Of a stretch of DNA of 24,145 nt, positions 6,052 through 14,726 are shown piece by piece. This DNA is from CAZILN01 sp964540005 (GTDB lineage: Bacteria > Bacteroidota > Bacteroidia > Bacteroidales > SM23-62): assembly GCA_964540005.1 (NCBI GenBank), contig CAZILN010000249.1, forward strand, positions 1 to 24,145, written 5' to 3'. Both the position numbers and the translations under genes were made by a program. The notes below the pieces were generated by a model that saw only the letters and a list, made by a program, of their open reading frames with translations, was not told the DNA's origin and did not search any database. Numbering within the stretch: the first letter of the stretch is position 1; every line of letters begins with the position of its first letter.

Positions 6052-7692
6052 ATGCAGAAATCTTCCGGATTTTTATTGATTTTTATGACTGCCTGCCTTA
6101 TGGTAATTGGCGGATGCACAAGCAGTCCAGGTCCTTCAGGTACCAGTATGGAAGAGCTGGGATTCCGGCCCAACATTTTATGGATCACCTGTGAGGACAT
6201 AACCCCCAGTCTTGGATGTTATGGAGATCCGGCAGCAGTGACCCCTAATCTTGATAAACTTGCTGCAGAAGGGGTACGGTACAATAATGCCTTTTCAATT
6301 GCCGGGGTTTGCGCCCCCAGCCGGCATGCCCTGATTACCGGTATGTACCCGACCAGTACAGGCGGCCATAATATGAGGACTGCACCCAACCTGGTAGAAG
6401 GCCTTCCGGATTACGGGGTAGTGCTTCCTCCTGAGGTTAAATGTTTCAGTGAATGGCTGAGGGCTGCAGGATATTACTGTACCAACAACTTGAAAACAGA
6501 TTACCAGTTCCAGGCACCTGTGACTGCATGGGATGAATCCAGCGATAACGCCCACTGGAGGAACAGGCCCCCGGGCAAGCCCTTCTTTTCCATAATTAAT
6601 TTCATCACCACTCATGAATCCCGCATATGGACACAACGCGGGGAACCTTTACTGGTAGATAAGGCATCTGTTCCTATTCCTCCCTATTACCCTGAACATC
6701 CTGTTATCAGGAGCGATGTTGCCCGTAAATATTCAAATATTACGGAAATGGATCTTCAGGTAGGACATGTACTGGCTCAGCTTGAAGCTGATGGACTGCT
6801 TGACAGTACCATCATCTTTTTCTATTCGGATCATGGAGGAATGTTGCCGCGTGAGAAGAGGGAACTGCTGGAGACCGGGCTCAGGGTGCCCCTGCTTATC
6901 AGGTTCCCTGGTAAAGCCATGGCCGGAACCGTTACCGACGACTTGGTCAGCTTTGTTGATTTCGCCCCGACTGTCCTGTCGCTGGCCGGGGTGGATATTC
7001 CTGATTATATTCAGGGACAGGCCTTCCTGGGGGAACAGAAGGCAGCTGAACCCAGAACATATGTTTACGGTGGCCGTGACAGGATGGATGCCCAGTATGA
7101 TATGGTACGGGCAGTGCGTTCCAAACGCTATAAGTACCTGAAGAATTATTATCCGGAAAAACCCTTTGTCCAGGACATAGCTTACCGGAAACAGATACCC
7201 ATGATGAATGTTTTGTACCGGTATGACCAGGAGAATAAGTTCAACGAGGAACAGAAACTCTGGTGGAGAAAGACCAAGCCCATGGAAGAATTGTACGACC
7301 TGCAGGAAGACCCCTGGGAGTTCAATAACCTGGCCAACAGTCCTGCACACCAGCAGGTACTTGAAGAGATGAGAGTAGCTCTGAGTGAATGGCAGGCAAA
7401 ATTTGGTGATAAGGGTTTCATTCCGGAAACCGAAATGCTCAGGGAAATGTGGGGCGGTGATGTTCAGCCGGTTACCGGAGCAGTGACATTTACCCGGAAC
7501 GGAGAAACTCTCGTTCTGGCTTCTCTGACTGAAGGTGCATCCATTGCCTACAGGTTCAGTGATCAGGAAGATAAATCATTCTGGAACCTTTATACCGGAC
7601 CAATAAATCTTGACAGGCAGGTAGACCTGGAGGCAGTTGCCATCAGGATAGGGTATGTACAGAGTGAAATCAAGGCTTTCCCTGCTGATTAG
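6052..7692 (+). CDS. lipoprotein sulfatase, N-sulfoglucosamine-sulfohydrolase-like
   Basis: This 546-residue type I sulfatase is of the alkaline-phosphatase fold, which hydrolyses sulfate esters or sulfamates. A lipoprotein leader ends at Cys22 (MVIGGC), placing it on a membrane surface. The formylglycine motif is complete: Cys87 in CAPSR (87-91), followed by LITGMYP. Metal-site features are CEDI (47-50) near the start and SDHGG in the middle. The wording TPNLDKLAAEGVRYNNAF and the overall length resemble the heparan N-sulfatase-like branch. The last ~70 residues after about 475 look like a small beta domain similar to the chitobiase/hexosaminidase C-terminal type. No formylglycine-generating or anSME maturase gene is in the window. 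A HAD gene follows 11 bases later and a DUF5060 gene after that, probably one operon. The activity class is secure, the substrate is not. Confidence 0.9.
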   Translation: MQKSSGFLLIFMTACLMVIGGCTSSPGPSGTSMEELGFRPNILWITCEDITPSLGCYGDPAAVTPNLDKLAAEGVRYNNAFSIAGVCAPSRHALITGMYPTSTGGHNMRTAPNLVEGLPDYGVVLPPEVKCFSEWLRAAGYYCTNNLKTDYQFQAPVTAWDESSDNAHWRNRPPGKPFFSIINFITTHESRIWTQRGEPLLVDKASVPIPPYYPEHPVIRSDVARKYSNITEMDLQVGHVLAQLEADGLLDSTIIFFYSDHGGMLPREKRELLETGLRVPLLIRFPGKAMAGTVTDDLVSFVDFAPTVLSLAGVDIPDYIQGQAFLGEQKAAEPRTYVYGGRDRMDAQYDMVRAVRSKRYKYLKNYYPEKPFVQDIAYRKQIPMMNVLYRYDQENKFNEEQKLWWRKTKPMEELYDLQEDPWEFNNLANSPAHQQVLEEMRVALSEWQAKFGDKGFIPETEMLREMWGGDVQPVTGAVTFTRNGETLVLASLTEGASIAYRFSDQEDKSFWNLYTGPINLDRQVDLEAVAIRIGYVQSEIKAFPAD

Positions 7693-7703
7693 TAGTCTGT
7701 TAT

Positions 7704-8384
7704 ATGGATATCCGGGATATAAAAATCATCACATTTGACTGCTACGGTACCCTTATCGACTGGAAAAAGGCAGTACTTGGGATCCTGGGGGTGGTTACGC
7801 GCAAGTATAGCCTGGAAGTGGAACCAGAAGATCTGTTCCGGCTGTTTCTCGAGGCCGACCGCGAATGCATCATGGAAGACTACCGGACCTACAGGGAAAT
7901 TCTTGCCGATCTGACAGCAAGGATTGCAAAGAAACTGTACATCAGCCTTCATGAGGATGACCGTGACTGCCTGGCTGAAGGCTTTAATTCCTGGGAGGTG
8001 TATGATGATACGGTCAGTTCACTGCAGGAACTGAAAAAACATTTCAAACTCTGCGTTATTTCCAATGTTGATAATGATCTCTTTGCCATAACGGCCGATA
8101 AGCTGGGTGTGGAACTGGATTACCTGGTCACTGCCCAGCAGGCAGGGAGCTATAAGCCCTCTCATAATAATTTCCACATGGCGCTTGAAACCTTCGGGAT
8201 ACCCCGCCAGCAGGTGCTTCATGTGGCACAGAGCATATATCATGATATTGTCCCGGCCAACCAGCTGGGCATACGCAGTGTCTGGGTGAACCGGTATGAT
8301 GATCCCCTGCCTGAAAAGGAGATTGAAAAGGCTGGCCTGGTGGTGTCCGGACTGGATGAACTGATACAGGAAATGGAGCTATAG
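7704..8384 (+). CDS. HAD hydrolase, haloacid dehalogenase type II-like
   Basis: This 226-residue cytoplasmic HAD-superfamily protein has the nucleophile Asp12 in FDCYGTL. The residue two positions later is Tyr14 rather than the Asp typical of HAD phosphatases, which is the pattern of L-2-haloacid dehalogenase-type members. Motif II is seen at VISNVDND, the motif III lysine at SYKPS, and a motif IV region reads HVAQSIYHDIVPAN, as in type II dehalogenase relatives. The helical cap lies between motifs I and II. The gene starts 11 bases after the sulfatase stop and 31 bases before the DUF5060 gene, so it is probably translated from the same message. In a sugar-related operon it might act on a small phosphorylated or 2-substituted acid, but nothing in the sequence settles that. 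Confidence 0.85.
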   Translation: MDIRDIKIITFDCYGTLIDWKKAVLGILGVVTRKYSLEVEPEDLFRLFLEADRECIMEDYRTYREILADLTARIAKKLYISLHEDDRDCLAEGFNSWEVYDDTVSSLQELKKHFKLCVISNVDNDLFAITADKLGVELDYLVTAQQAGSYKPSHNNFHMALETFGIPRQQVLHVAQSIYHDIVPANQLGIRSVWVNRYDDPLPEKEIEKAGLVVSGLDELIQEMEL

Positions 8385-8415
8385 TATTAATGGATAAACC
8401 TCTGAATTACATACT

Positions 8416-10257
8416 ATGACACGAACCATTATTAGACTTTTTGTACTGACAGCTTTAATAAGCACAGCATTCTGCACCGGCAAAAAGAATGTGGAGATCA
8501 GCGGTGAGCTGAAACAATGGCACCGTGTCACGCTGAGCTTTTCAGGACCCTCAGCCGGTGAGAATGACAGCCTCAATCCCTTTCTGAACTACAGGCTGAA
8601 TGTTGTTTTCAGCCATGGGGAGAATACTTATAGCGTACCCGGATTTTTTGCAGCCGATGGGAATGCCGGTGAGACGGGTGCAGAAACAGGAAATACCTGG
8701 AGGGTCCATTTTTGTCCCGATGAAACGGGAACCTGGACCTACACAGCATCCTTCAGAAGGGGAGAGAATATTGCCATAAGTGATGATCCCCAGGCAGGAG
8801 AAGCGGTTGCTTTTGATGGTACGGGTGGATCCTTTGAGGTTGCCGGGACCGATAAATCTGCACCGGATTTCAAGGCAAAGGGAAGGCTGATGTATACCGG
8901 AGAACGATACCTGAAGTTTGCAGGAACGGGTGAATACTTCATTAAAGGAGGTGCCGACAGTCCCGAGAACTTCCTTGCCTATGATGAGTTTGATGGAACA
9001 CGCTTCGGCGGGCAGCCCGAATCCCGTTCGGGAGAAGCGGAGGTAGATGACAGGATACACTCCTATCTACCCCACGCCGGCGACTGGAAAGCAGGGGATC
9101 CGGTCTGGCAGGGGGGGAAAGGGAAGAATATCATAGGGGCCCTTAATTACCTGGCCTCTGAGGGGATCAATTCAGTTTACATGCTGACCATGAATGTGGG
9201 TGGGGACGGGAAAGATGTGTGGCCCTGGACAGGCTATGATGAACGATACCGTTTCGATTGCAGTAAGCTGGATCAGTGGGAGATAGTATTCAGCCATATG
9301 GACCGGCTGGGCATCATGCAGCATTTCGTTACCCAGGAAACCGAGAATGAAACCCTGCTTGACCAGGGTGATTGCGGATTGCAGCGGAGGCTGTATTACA
9401 GAGAGCTTGCAGCACGATTTTCCCATCACCCGGCCATGACCTGGAACCTGGGTGAAGAGAACGGACCGGCTGATTTTTCACCTGACGGACAGTCAGACAG
9501 GCAGAGAAAAGACATGGCAAGCTGTCTGAAAAATACCATACCCTACAACAGTTTCATTGTTGTCCATACCCATTCGAACCCTGCACTGCGCAATGAGCAA
9601 ATGGGCGCCATACTGGGATACCCTGATCTTGATGGTATATCCATGCAACTGGGATATTTCCCCGATACCCATGACGAAACCCTCAGATGGCTTGATTTAT
9701 CCTCCGCAGCAGGGAAGACCTGGGTTACCTGTCTCGATGAGATAGGCCATCATACAACAGGGGTCAAACCTGACAGCGAAGATCCCGCACATGATACGAT
9801 CAGGCAGCTTGCCCTCTGGGGAAACCTTATGGCCGGCGGGGGAGGAACCGAATGGTATTTCGGGTACATGTACCCAAATAACGACCTGGATTGCGAGGAT
9901 TGGAGATCAAGGGCGAATATGTGGAAACAGACCCGTATAGCCCTGGATTTTTTCCGGCAGCACCTTCCTTTCTCCAGGATGAGCCCTGCCGATGAGCTGG
10001 CCGTTTCAGGATCAGCTTACTGTCTCATGCTGGAAAATAAGGTATATGCCGTCTACCTGCCCCAAGGCGGTACAACCCGTCTCGATCTTTCAGCAGCAGC
10101 AGGAGATTTCCTTGTTCAATGGTATGATCCGCGCACAGGCGGTGAGCTGCAGACGGGAACGGTTCTGGAGGTAACTGCCGGGGACCTGGTATCGATAGGA
10201 TCACCTCCTGCCGATGAGGAGATCGACTGGGCGGCATTGATCAGCAGGAAGGAATGA
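8416..10257 (+). CDS. exported DUF5060 glycoside-hydrolase-like protein
   Basis: This 613-residue protein has an N-terminal signal sequence (about residues 1-20; Cys20 is at the end but the preceding AF does not make a clean lipobox). A DUF5060 beta-sandwich follows, about residues 30-150, with the characteristic WRVHFCPDETGTWTY. The centre looks like a TIM-barrel glycoside hydrolase. Two candidate catalytic glutamates are Glu347/348 in WNLGEENG and Glu442 in CLDEIGH, about 95 residues apart, as expected for a retaining clan-A-like enzyme. The final ~80 residues resemble the C-terminal domain often labelled as putative collagen-binding. It is last in the apparent sulfatase-HAD operon and converges with the next gene. 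The glycan target is not evident; the catalytic assignment is inference from position. Confidence 0.82.
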   Translation: MTRTIIRLFVLTALISTAFCTGKKNVEISGELKQWHRVTLSFSGPSAGENDSLNPFLNYRLNVVFSHGENTYSVPGFFAADGNAGETGAETGNTWRVHFCPDETGTWTYTASFRRGENIAISDDPQAGEAVAFDGTGGSFEVAGTDKSAPDFKAKGRLMYTGERYLKFAGTGEYFIKGGADSPENFLAYDEFDGTRFGGQPESRSGEAEVDDRIHSYLPHAGDWKAGDPVWQGGKGKNIIGALNYLASEGINSVYMLTMNVGGDGKDVWPWTGYDERYRFDCSKLDQWEIVFSHMDRLGIMQHFVTQETENETLLDQGDCGLQRRLYYRELAARFSHHPAMTWNLGEENGPADFSPDGQSDRQRKDMASCLKNTIPYNSFIVVHTHSNPALRNEQMGAILGYPDLDGISMQLGYFPDTHDETLRWLDLSSAAGKTWVTCLDEIGHHTTGVKPDSEDPAHDTIRQLALWGNLMAGGGGTEWYFGYMYPNNDLDCEDWRSRANMWKQTRIALDFFRQHLPFSRMSPADELAVSGSAYCLMLENKVYAVYLPQGGTTRLDLSAAAGDFLVQWYDPRTGGELQTGTVLEVTAGDLVSIGSPPADEEIDWAALISRKE

Positions 10258-10310
10258 TGATCCTCCCTGAAACCTGCTGAATGAGCCAGCTTATGTATCG
10301 TTCCGGTTTA

Positions 10311-11555
10311 TTATACCCGGCTTTCTGTGACGGCGCGGAACATGGCAAGTATGTTCTTAACCGGGACATCAGCCATAATATTGTGTACCTGCTGGAACAC
10401 AAAGCCTCCCTTATTGCCCCAGGCTGCCAGCATGGAGCGGGTATGATCATAGACTTCTTCAGGGGATCCCTGTGGCAGTATCTTCTGTGTGTCGCATCCG
10501 CCGCCCCAGAAACAGAGCCGGTCACCGAAGCCTGATTTCAGGTGTCCGGGATCCATATCACGGGCTGAGATCTGTACAGGGTTTATAGCATCCAGTCCGG
10601 CTTCGATAAGATCCCCAAGCAGGGGCTCCACCCCTCCGCAGCAGTGCAGCTGTACCTTCACATCCGCCAGTTGCTTTGCCCGTGTCCATAGTATCTTATG
10701 ATAGGGCTTATAGTATCTCTTGTACATTTCAGGAGAGATCAGCGGGCCCATGTTGGATCCAAGGTCATCTCCGAAAAGAATGATATCGATATTATCCCCG
10801 ACGGCTGCCAGCCATTTATCCAGTTTCTTCAGGTAACATTCTGTGAGTCGCTCTGACAGCTTTATCACCGCCTCAGGGTAAAGGCTCAGATACATGAAAT
10901 ATTGCTCCGGTCCGAAAAGGAACTGTGGTACTTCGAAGAGGTTTCCCCCGAAAAGCCCTATGATGGCTTTATCCGTTGACTCCCTGAGTGCTGCAGCCCC
11001 CCGGCTGAGCTCTGAGAGCCCGGTTTCATTGAATGGGAGGTGGGCACCCGGACTCCCCACCGAGTTCCACATGCTTTGTGAGAAATACTCTTCCAGATGT
11101 GAGAAGTCATCATTTTCAAAATCCACATCCTGCATAGGGTAATTCATCTGTTCAAAATAAAGGCATCCCTTTTTCTGGACACCCAGGCGCATGCCGTTTT
11201 CCGACAGCATGTACCAGTCGTCTCCGTCTTTCTCGAGCTCGATGAAACCAGGTATTTTGCAGGGAGTCCCATCGGGCAGGAACCAGTCCTTCCAGTCACC
11301 GTCCTGATGCATGAATCCCCTTCCCATCTCGATCGTATCTACAGAAAACAGCTCAAGTATCTCAGGTTCAACTATAGCCAGCTGCTGTATCATATCGTAT
11401 ACATAAATATTTCCGCTGTGAATGCCAAGAGTTTCCTTAAGCCGGGCGTAGGCAATGGCCATGATCCCTGATGACCTGTGCCCGCCGAAATCTATCGGTA
11501 CCCGGTCGGTTTCCAGGTGATTGATCGCATTCAGAATCCGTGTACGGGAATCCAT
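10311..11555 (-). CDS. uroporphyrinogen-decarboxylase/MtaA-like methyltransferase family protein
   Basis: This 414-residue protein of the URO-D superfamily is in the branch that includes corrinoid:coenzyme M methyltransferases (MtaA/MtbA) and CmuA, rather than haem biosynthesis HemE. It begins MDSRTRILNAINHLETDRVP, the usual opening of that branch. The typical FGDDLGSNMGPLISPEMY is at about 261-278, and a zinc-binding HCCGG at 304-308 (ligands probably His304 and Cys306). There is no signal peptide. No corrinoid protein, MtaB-like partner or cobalamin gene is found nearby, so its methyl donor and acceptor are unknown. Such orphan proteins are common beside sugar-catabolism genes in environmental Bacteroidota and Planctomycetes. 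A 21-bp palindrome lies 36-56 bases upstream of its start and could regulate it. Confidence 0.82.
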   Translation of the reverse strand: MDSRTRILNAINHLETDRVPIDFGGHRSSGIMAIAYARLKETLGIHSGNIYVYDMIQQLAIVEPEILELFSVDTIEMGRGFMHQDGDWKDWFLPDGTPCKIPGFIELEKDGDDWYMLSENGMRLGVQKKGCLYFEQMNYPMQDVDFENDDFSHLEEYFSQSMWNSVGSPGAHLPFNETGLSELSRGAAALRESTDKAIIGLFGGNLFEVPQFLFGPEQYFMYLSLYPEAVIKLSERLTECYLKKLDKWLAAVGDNIDIILFGDDLGSNMGPLISPEMYKRYYKPYHKILWTRAKQLADVKVQLHCCGGVEPLLGDLIEAGLDAINPVQISARDMDPGHLKSGFGDRLCFWGGGCDTQKILPQGSPEEVYDHTRSMLAAWGNKGGFVFQQVHNIMADVPVKNILAMFRAVTESRV

Positions 11556-11590
11556 AGTAAGATATCCTTTTATACAGGCTGATCATTGAT

Positions 11591-11611
11591 TTTACCTGGT
11601 TACCAGGTAAA
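11591..11611. promoter_or_regulatory. 21-bp perfect palindrome, candidate operator
   Basis: TTTACCTGG (11591-11599) and CCAGGTAAA (11603-11611) are perfect reverse complements around a 3-base centre. The core TGGTTACCA fits the TGGT-N-ACCA style of site bound by FadR-type GntR regulators such as UxuR/ExuR; that is a resemblance, not proof. It lies 36-56 bases upstream of the methyltransferase-like start at 11555 and about 55 bases before the candidate promoter of the metallophosphoesterase gene. No regulator is encoded in the window. Confidence 0.55.
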
Positions 11612-11666
11612 TTACTCGTGTATAAGTTACTAAAGTCTTTTTTAACTAAATGATTTAGTTTTCAAA

Positions 11667-11697
11667 TTTGTGAAATTGAAGCAATTACTTAGTTTTA
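11667..11697 (+). promoter_or_regulatory. Bacteroidota-type promoter for the metallophosphoesterase gene
   Basis: TTTG (11667-11670), a 19-base spacer and TAGTTTTA (11690-11697) match the Bacteroidota pattern TTTG-N19-TAnnTTTG except for the last base. The start codon is 25 bases further on, with GGGAG just ahead of it, which allows a short leader. Confidence 0.45.
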
Positions 11698-11721
11698 CCG
11701 TATGCTTTCAATAAACGGGAG

Positions 11722-13587
11722 ATGAGTGGAAAAGTGAGAATAATACTCAGCAGCCTGATGTTGGTCCTGCTGGCCCTGAATTCAGAAGCCCAGGACAGTG
11801 CCCGGGTATCCGGGTTAATCATTGATCAATCGGGTGCGGCACATCCCTGGAGCCATCTGGATATCAGCGACAATCCTGACAATTTCCAGTTTGCCATAGT
11901 GACTGACCGCACAGGCGGGCACAGGCCCGGTATATTTATGGATGCAATCAGGAAGCTGAACCTTCTCCAGCCTGAATTTGTTATGAGCGTGGGCGACCTG
12001 ATAGAGGGCTACACTACCGATGAGGATCAGATATACAGGGAGTGGGAAGAGTTCAATGGATTTATAGAGCAGCTGGATATGCCCTTCTTTTATGTCCCGG
12101 GAAACCACGATTATATAAACCCGGTGATGGCCGGAATATGGGAAGAATTATTCGGTCCCGGCTATTATCACTTCACTTATAAGGATGTATTGTTTCTCTG
12201 TCTTAATACTGAAGAAGCCATGAAAGGTTCTGGTTTAGGGGGCATAGAGAAACCACAGTATGAGTACGTTAAGAAGGTCCTGGCTGAAAACGAAGATGTC
12301 AGGTGGACACTGGTTTTCATGCACCAGCCCCTTTGGTTGTCTGATAATACCGGGTACTGGGATGATATTGAAACACTGCTTGCCGGCAGGGAACATACTG
12401 TATTTGCCGGCCACTATCACCATTATGTCAAACACGAAAGGAATAATGGCAAATATTTCATACTCGCAACCACGGGTGGTATGAGTCAGCTTCGCGGACC
12501 CGATTTCGGGGAATTCGATCATGTGGTATGGACAACCATGACCAAGGAGGGCCCGATAATGGCCAATCTGCTGCTACAGGGTATCTGGGATGAAAATGTG
12601 GTTACGGAAGACCTTCAGCAGATAATCTCGGACGATTACATACAGATTGAACCGGCCTATGTTGAAAGCGATGTTTATGAGGGTAGTGTATTCAGGGTCA
12701 GGGTTATAAATGATGAGAATTATCCCATGGGGGCGGCCCTCTTTTTTGCTGCTCACGATTACCTGTTGCCCGAGGTGATTGAATACCAGTTGCATCTCCC
12801 TCCCAATACGGTCGAAATACTGGAGATTCCCATTAATGTCAGGAGGCCTGTTAAAATAAGCCGGCTGGATCCCATCCGGATATACAGCCATGCAGCTTAC
12901 AGGCTGGAGGATGAAAGGGAAATAAATCTTTCTTCCAGCTTTGGCATTTTACCCATAGCAGTCGGGAAGGCCGGGTTTACACCAAATGAAATAGAGGTGG
13001 ATGGCAATTTATCCGACTGGGAGGGTTTTCCATATAAAGTTAACTCAATGTCCCCAATAACGGGTGATGTATCTGCTTACCAGGGAGATTTTGATGCCAG
13101 TTATGAGTTTGCTGTCAGCTATGATGAGGACTTCCTCTATATTGCTCTTTCCATCTGGGATGATGAGCTGGCAACCAGCAGAAATGGATCAATCTGGAGC
13201 CAGGATGCGGTCAGGCTGAACATCGATGCCCGGCCCTTGCGGGAGAGTGCCAGCGGACGCGGCGAAAACTCTAATGAAGATTACTTGAACCTTGATCTTA
13301 CCATGCCTTCAACAGGCAGAAACTCTGTCGCAATCTACCGGGAGGCAAAACTTCCGGCTGCTGTGCGTGTGGAGGGACAAAAAAGCATTCAGGGAGCCGA
13401 TATCGAGATTGCAGTCCCCCTGGACTATTTTATCAAAATGAATGGCAATGACTGGAAGGAGTTCAGGCTGAACCTTGCCTATTTTGACCAGGATGCCGAT
13501 GGTTCCCGGACCATACTCTGGTGGAAGCCGGATTGGGGCTCCAATGATAACTATACGGGTTCTGGCATGTTCTTTAAGCAGGAATAA
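11722..13587 (+). CDS. secreted metallophosphoesterase with C-terminal CBM9-like domain
   Basis: This 621-residue protein begins with a signal peptide at about residues 1-23 (ending NSEAQ). A calcineurin-type phosphoesterase domain spans about 54-270: Asp62 in TDRTGG, GDL (91-93), GNHD (127-130), His201 in FMHQP and GHYH (230-233). The first motif is D-x-T where the family usually has D-x-H, so one metal ligand is changed or replaced. A linking beta region follows. The last ~200 residues, from about 420, resemble a CBM9/DOMON-like carbohydrate-binding module, with EVDGNLSDW and later WSQDAVRLNID. This pairing points to an exported phosphodiesterase or phosphatase held on a polysaccharide or other glycan. 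It is divergent from the methyltransferase-like gene and followed by the Nif3-like gene after 81 bases. Confidence 0.85.
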   Translation: MSGKVRIILSSLMLVLLALNSEAQDSARVSGLIIDQSGAAHPWSHLDISDNPDNFQFAIVTDRTGGHRPGIFMDAIRKLNLLQPEFVMSVGDLIEGYTTDEDQIYREWEEFNGFIEQLDMPFFYVPGNHDYINPVMAGIWEELFGPGYYHFTYKDVLFLCLNTEEAMKGSGLGGIEKPQYEYVKKVLAENEDVRWTLVFMHQPLWLSDNTGYWDDIETLLAGREHTVFAGHYHHYVKHERNNGKYFILATTGGMSQLRGPDFGEFDHVVWTTMTKEGPIMANLLLQGIWDENVVTEDLQQIISDDYIQIEPAYVESDVYEGSVFRVRVINDENYPMGAALFFAAHDYLLPEVIEYQLHLPPNTVEILEIPINVRRPVKISRLDPIRIYSHAAYRLEDEREINLSSSFGILPIAVGKAGFTPNEIEVDGNLSDWEGFPYKVNSMSPITGDVSAYQGDFDASYEFAVSYDEDFLYIALSIWDDELATSRNGSIWSQDAVRLNIDARPLRESASGRGENSNEDYLNLDLTMPSTGRNSVAIYREAKLPAAVRVEGQKSIQGADIEIAVPLDYFIKMNGNDWKEFRLNLAYFDQDADGSRTILWWKPDWGSNDNYTGSGMFFKQE

Positions 13588-13668
13588 GCCCGGTTATTCC
13601 AGGGAACTTTAATATGTGTCTCCAATTATCCTTTTCTCTATTTTAAACAGTTTTAAATGTAAGGTATT

Positions 13669-14604
13669 ATGGACAGAAGAAAATTTGTAAATACCACTGG
13701 CCTGGCAATGACCGGAACATTACTTCCTTTCAGCAGCGTGGCTTCAACCGGGGGTAGTGTTACCGTGGGGGCACCCGGACAGGTTTGTGCGAAAGATATA
13801 AACAGCCATCTGCGTTCTCTATGTGAGGTACGAGAACCTTCTGTAGACAGGATCATTATCGGGGATCCTGAAACACCGGTCAATAAGATAGGCACGGCCT
13901 GGATGCCCTACTGGGAAACCTGCAGGGAGGCTGTTAAACAGGGGGTCAATGTACTGGTCGTTCATGAACCCACCTTTTATACCCATCTCGATCTGGATGC
14001 CAAAAATACTGATTTCCTGCATGCTCCGGATGAGGGAAGAAAATCGTACCTGGACCTGCGCGAGAGAAAGAAGAAATGGATAGAAGACAATGGCCTGGTC
14101 ATCATCCGTTGCCATGATGTATGGGATAAGATCCCCGTTATAGGGATCCCTTTTGCCCTGGGCAATGCCCTTGGATTTGCAGAAGAGGACCTGATCCGCT
14201 CGGAAACCTATTATAATGTTTACCGGACCTCCGGTACTCCTGCCATTGAAGTGGCAAAAATGATCGCATCAAGCCTGAAATCGGCAGGACAGCCAGGAGT
14301 GGCATTTTATGGGGATGAGGACTATGAAGTCAGGTCCGTGGGCGTCGGCACCGGCTGTATCTGCAACCCGCTCGATTTCATGCATCTTGATCCGGACCTT
14401 TTTATCAGTATTGATGATTCGATTAGTACCTGGGTACAGACCAGTTATGCTGAAGACAGCGGCAGGCCCCTGGTGGTTATTAATCACGGGACCAGTGAGG
14501 AGTTTGGGATCCGCCTGCTGCATGAGCACCTGAAACAGGCATTCCCTGAACTTCACCCGGTCCATTTCAGTCAGGGATGCACCTACCGGTGGGTGAATGG
14601 CTGA
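13669..14604 (+). CDS. exported Nif3-like dinuclear metal centre protein
   Basis: This 311-residue protein of the Nif3/YbgI/DUF34 family forms ring-shaped hexamers with a two-metal site; its reaction is still debated. A leader MDRRKFVNTTGLAMTG resembles a twin-arginine signal, followed by FSSVAS at about 21-26, so it is probably exported, which is unusual for this family. Likely metal-site residues are in VVHEPTFYTH (97-106, replacing the usual HHP-F wording), RCHD (147-150) and INHGTSEEFG near the C-terminus. The gene is followed after 122 bases by the hydroxyacid dehydrogenase gene on the same strand. The family call is fairly firm and the function is open; a sugar-related hydrolase role would fit the neighbours but is inference. 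Confidence 0.78.
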   Translation: MDRRKFVNTTGLAMTGTLLPFSSVASTGGSVTVGAPGQVCAKDINSHLRSLCEVREPSVDRIIIGDPETPVNKIGTAWMPYWETCREAVKQGVNVLVVHEPTFYTHLDLDAKNTDFLHAPDEGRKSYLDLRERKKKWIEDNGLVIIRCHDVWDKIPVIGIPFALGNALGFAEEDLIRSETYYNVYRTSGTPAIEVAKMIASSLKSAGQPGVAFYGDEDYEVRSVGVGTGCICNPLDFMHLDPDLFISIDDSISTWVQTSYAEDSGRPLVVINHGTSEEFGIRLLHEHLKQAFPELHPVHFSQGCTYRWVNG

Positions 14605-14726
14605 AGGCAGATACGGACCCTTATTCTGACATTTCCCCCTTTAAAAATGATAATATCCTGAATTATTCATATTTTTGATAAACTTTAACTAATCTTAATA
14701 AACGTAAGCTCAGCATTAAAACGGGT

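Noticed and set aside
6733..7350. 205-codon open frame on the minus strand
   Set aside because: It lies wholly inside the sulfatase gene on the opposite strand. The sulfatase has clear motifs throughout, so this is a shadow frame.
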